Part shown: positions 22,916 through 24,515 of the stretch, piece after piece
Layout of the letters: each line of letters begins with the position of its first letter
Numbering within the stretch: the first letter of the stretch is position 1
Origin: JBDGRJ01 sp042218115
Lineage (GTDB): Bacteria > Patescibacteriota > Patescibacteriia > Magasanikbacterales > UBA922
Direction of reading: 5' to 3'
Assembly (NCBI GenBank): GCA_042218115.1
Contig: JBDGRJ010000016.1
Coordinates: forward strand, 1-24,515
DNA: 24,515 bases
Made by a program: the position numbers and the translations under genes
The notes under the pieces: generated by a model
What the model was told of the DNA's origin: nothing
What the model saw: only the letters and a program-made list of their open reading frames with translations
The model's database searches: none

Positions 22916-24339
22916 CTCCTCTCTTCTTTTCCTCTTGATTTACTCTCCTGCCAGCCGCTGGCGGTGATGCGGACAAACTCCGAGTTTTGCTGCATTTCTT
23001 GAATATCCTCAGCACCACAATAACTGATACTGCTTTGCACTCCTTTCTTTAAGCTGGAGATAACATCAGCCACCGCACCCTTGTAATCTACTAATGAGGA
23101 TACCCCTTCTACAAAAACATCCAAACGCTCTTTTATTCTTTCATCTTTTTTCCTTTCTTTTCGCTTATGGCTGTTCTCATAGGAGGCGCTGCCTATATAC
23201 TTCTTGTACCTGCGCCCATCTTTGAAGATGATACGCCCCGGTGCTTCATCAGTACCCGCAAAAAAGAAACCGGAATAGATACTACTAGCACCTGCGGCTA
23301 AAGCCTTCGCCGCATCGCCCGGATAACGCATTCCCCCATCAGCTGTAGTTGGGACCCCCTTCTTCTGTGCATACTCTGAAACCTTTTTGACAGCACTAAA
23401 CTGAGGAACGCCCGCCCCGGCTCTAACTCTGGTAGTACATACCGGAGATGGTCCTATACCTATTTTCAACCCATCAGCCCCGGCCTCGATCAAATCTTCT
23501 GCTCCTTCTTTAGTAGCAATATTGCCTGCCATAACATCTATATCGAAATTATTTTTTATCTCCTTCAGTCTATCTATCATCATATCAGAGTGTCCATGAG
23601 CTATATCCAATACCAGTACATCCACCTCAGCTGAGATTAGCTCCTCAACCCTCTGCATCGGGTCCTGCACACCCATAGCAGCAGCTACTCTTAGCTTACC
23701 CTTATCGTCTCTATTAGAATCGGGCCACTTCTCTAGTTTTTTTATATCTTTACTAGTCACCAACCCCCTTATTTCCCCATTTTCTTCCAGTGGTAATTTT
23801 TCTATTCGATTTTCATACAATATCTCCTTTGCTTGCTCTAGTTTTATCTCCGGCTCTGCAGTGATCAGCTCATCTTTGGGGGTCATAAGTTCATCGACTG
23901 TTTTTGAGTAATCCTCTTCGTAATTATAATCCCTGTTTGTTAAGATTCCGGCCAGCTTCTCGTCTTTAGTTATTAGAAGACTGGTAACATCATGCTCAAA
24001 CATTATATCTTTTGCCTCTTTGAGGGTGTGTCCGACCTCAAAAGTAACCGGGTCTTCTACTACATAGCTTGTGCTTCTTTTCACCTTCTTAACCTCTTCG
24101 GCTTGTTTTTCAGGTGGTAAAAATTGATGAATCACCCCTATTCCCCCTTCTCTGGCCATGGCTATAGCGGTTTCATGCTCAGTTACCGTAGCCATATTTG
24201 AGCTAACAAAAGGAACGTTTAGCTCAACGTTCCTGGTAAAACTGCTATTTAATTGTGCTTGAGTGCGAGAAGTTAATGAAGTTTGCTTGGGCTTTAAAAG
24301 TACGTCCTTATAGGTTAAAGCGGGAGAGTCCTTATCCAT
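22912..24339 (-). CDS. guaB: IMP dehydrogenase / GMP reductase family protein with two CBS domains
   Basis: A 475-residue TIM-barrel enzyme of the IMPDH/GMPR family, which acts at the branch between adenine and guanine nucleotides. It opens with LTYKDVLLKPKQT and has a tandem CBS insert (about 94-205: VTFEVGHTLKEAKDIM, ILTNRDYNY, then VDELMTPKDELIT). The barrel returns with LDIAHGHSD, the catalytic loop GIGPSPVCTTRVRAGAG (C301) and TADGGMRYPGDAAKALAAGA. Normal IMPDH has GPGSxCTTR, and a flap with an Arg-Tyr pair (RYFQ). Here the loop is GPSPVCTTR, and the flap region (383-412) is a Lys/Arg-rich stretch without that pair. It may therefore be an unusual IMPDH or a CBS-containing GMP reductase of GuaB1 type; the symbol is provisional. 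Expressed from its own promoter. Confidence 0.88.
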   Translation of the reverse strand: MDKDSPALTYKDVLLKPKQTSLTSRTQAQLNSSFTRNVELNVPFVSSNMATVTEHETAIAMAREGGIGVIHQFLPPEKQAEEVKKVKRSTSYVVEDPVTFEVGHTLKEAKDIMFEHDVTSLLITKDEKLAGILTNRDYNYEEDYSKTVDELMTPKDELITAEPEIKLEQAKEILYENRIEKLPLEENGEIRGLVTSKDIKKLEKWPDSNRDDKGKLRVAAAMGVQDPMQRVEELISAEVDVLVLDIAHGHSDMMIDRLKEIKNNFDIDVMAGNIATKEGAEDLIEAGADGLKIGIGPSPVCTTRVRAGAGVPQFSAVKKVSEYAQKKGVPTTADGGMRYPGDAAKALAAGASSIYSGFFFAGTDEAPGRIIFKDGRRYKKYIGSASYENSHKRKERKKDERIKERLDVFVEGVSSLVDYKGAVADVISSLKKGVQSSISYCGAEDIQEMQQNSEFVRITASGWQESKSRGKEERS

Positions 24340-24369
24340 ATGAATATAATTAATGGATAAACCTTAAAT

Positions 24370-24398
24370 ATTATAAATTGTATCTATAAAAACTGCAA
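24370..24398 (-). promoter_or_regulatory. Promoter of the guaB-family gene
   Basis: On the minus strand TTGCAG (24398-24393), a 17-base spacer and TATAAT (24375-24370), about 30 bases before the ATG. It is back to back with the tRNA promoter, 22 bases away. Confidence 0.75.
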
Positions 24399-24420
24399 AC
24401 TCCCGTTTACTTTGTTATAA

Positions 24421-24449
24421 TTGACAAACAAAGCGAATATTGGTATAAT
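24421..24449 (+). promoter_or_regulatory. Consensus promoter of tRNA-Ala
   Basis: TTGACA (24421-24426), a 17-base spacer and TATAAT (24444-24449) match the consensus exactly. The tRNA begins 12 bases after the -10. Confidence 0.9.
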
Positions 24450-24461
24450 TTGACCGCTTTT

Positions 24462-24515
24462 GGGCCTCTAGCTCAGCTGGCAGAGCACCGCTTTTGCACG
24501 GCGGAGGTCAGGGGT
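24462..24515 (+). tRNA. tRNA-Ala (anticodon TGC), cut by the window end
   Basis: The acceptor strand GGGCCTC is followed by TA, a D arm GCTC-AGCTGGCA-GAGC, an anticodon arm CCGCT-TTTGCAC-GGCGG with anticodon TGC, a variable loop AGGTC and the first strand of the T stem (AGGGG). The T loop and the 3' acceptor strand lie outside the window. Confidence 0.93.

Noticed and set aside
1..24515. Recoding of TGA as glycine (SR1/Gracilibacteria code)
   Set aside because: No in-frame TGA occurs in the conserved genes, and the rodA-type gene ends at a TGA exactly where the family ends.
1..24515. CRISPR array or prophage
   Set aside because: No spaced direct repeats and no phage structural or integrase genes were found.

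Overview
The window reads as a chromosomal segment of a small-genome bacterium, most probably a member of the Candidate Phyla Radiation (Patescibacteria). The signs are tightly packed genes, almost no Shine-Dalgarno sites, short AT-rich leaders, consensus TTGACA/TATAAT promoters with 17-bp spacers, and a set of lamin-tail, PKD, DUF333 and VKOR-type secreted or membrane proteins familiar from that group. I cannot name the class. TGA is a stop here (the rodA-type gene ends in TGA), so the SR1/Gracilibacteria code is excluded. No phage, IS transposase or CRISPR array is visible, and no gene-free stretch exceeds about 210 bases.

Left part (1-6452), all on the minus strand. Two tandem GC-rich hairpins lie at the edge. 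Then, against the coordinates, come a DUF1653 protein, an unrecognised protein with a faint methyltransferase look, a VKOR-type disulfide-forming membrane protein with an extra membrane domain, and a DUF3048 (YerB-like) protein. Next are ribosomal protein L25 with an acidic tail and its own terminator, a small four-cysteine protein, a RodA/FtsW glycosyltransferase and a one-pass membrane protein. A promoter inside the end of the rodA-type gene drives the four-cysteine protein and L25.

Centre (6599-15391), plus strand. gyrB carries a 296-residue HNH-containing intein at the EGDSAGG/SAKQG site. It is followed by a secreted repeat protein and then the secE-nusG-rplK transcription-translation cluster, which starts from a perfect promoter. 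The rplK-rplA pair, normally adjacent, is split by a terminator, a D-2-hydroxyacid dehydrogenase and a DUF333-Kazal lipoprotein. rplA has its own promoter and a leader that folds like the L1-binding site of 23S rRNA, so L1 probably still represses its own synthesis.

Right part (15390-24515). rsmE (minus) is divergent from an AI-2E family transporter. Next is a very large cell-surface protein (lamin-tail, PKD and OB-fold domains, C-terminal anchor) that a one-base deletion splits into two reading frames. A Kef-type cation/proton antiporter follows, converging on a GuaB-family purine enzyme whose stop codon overlaps the antiporter's. At the right edge a consensus promoter drives a tRNA-Ala(TGC) cut by the window end.

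The most interesting signals are the L1/23S mimic upstream of rplA, and a roughly 31-bp element with a dyad shared by the promoters of gyrB and the Kef gene. The split giant surface protein, the gyrB intein and the Kazal lipoprotein lodged in the ribosomal protein cluster also deserve a second look.
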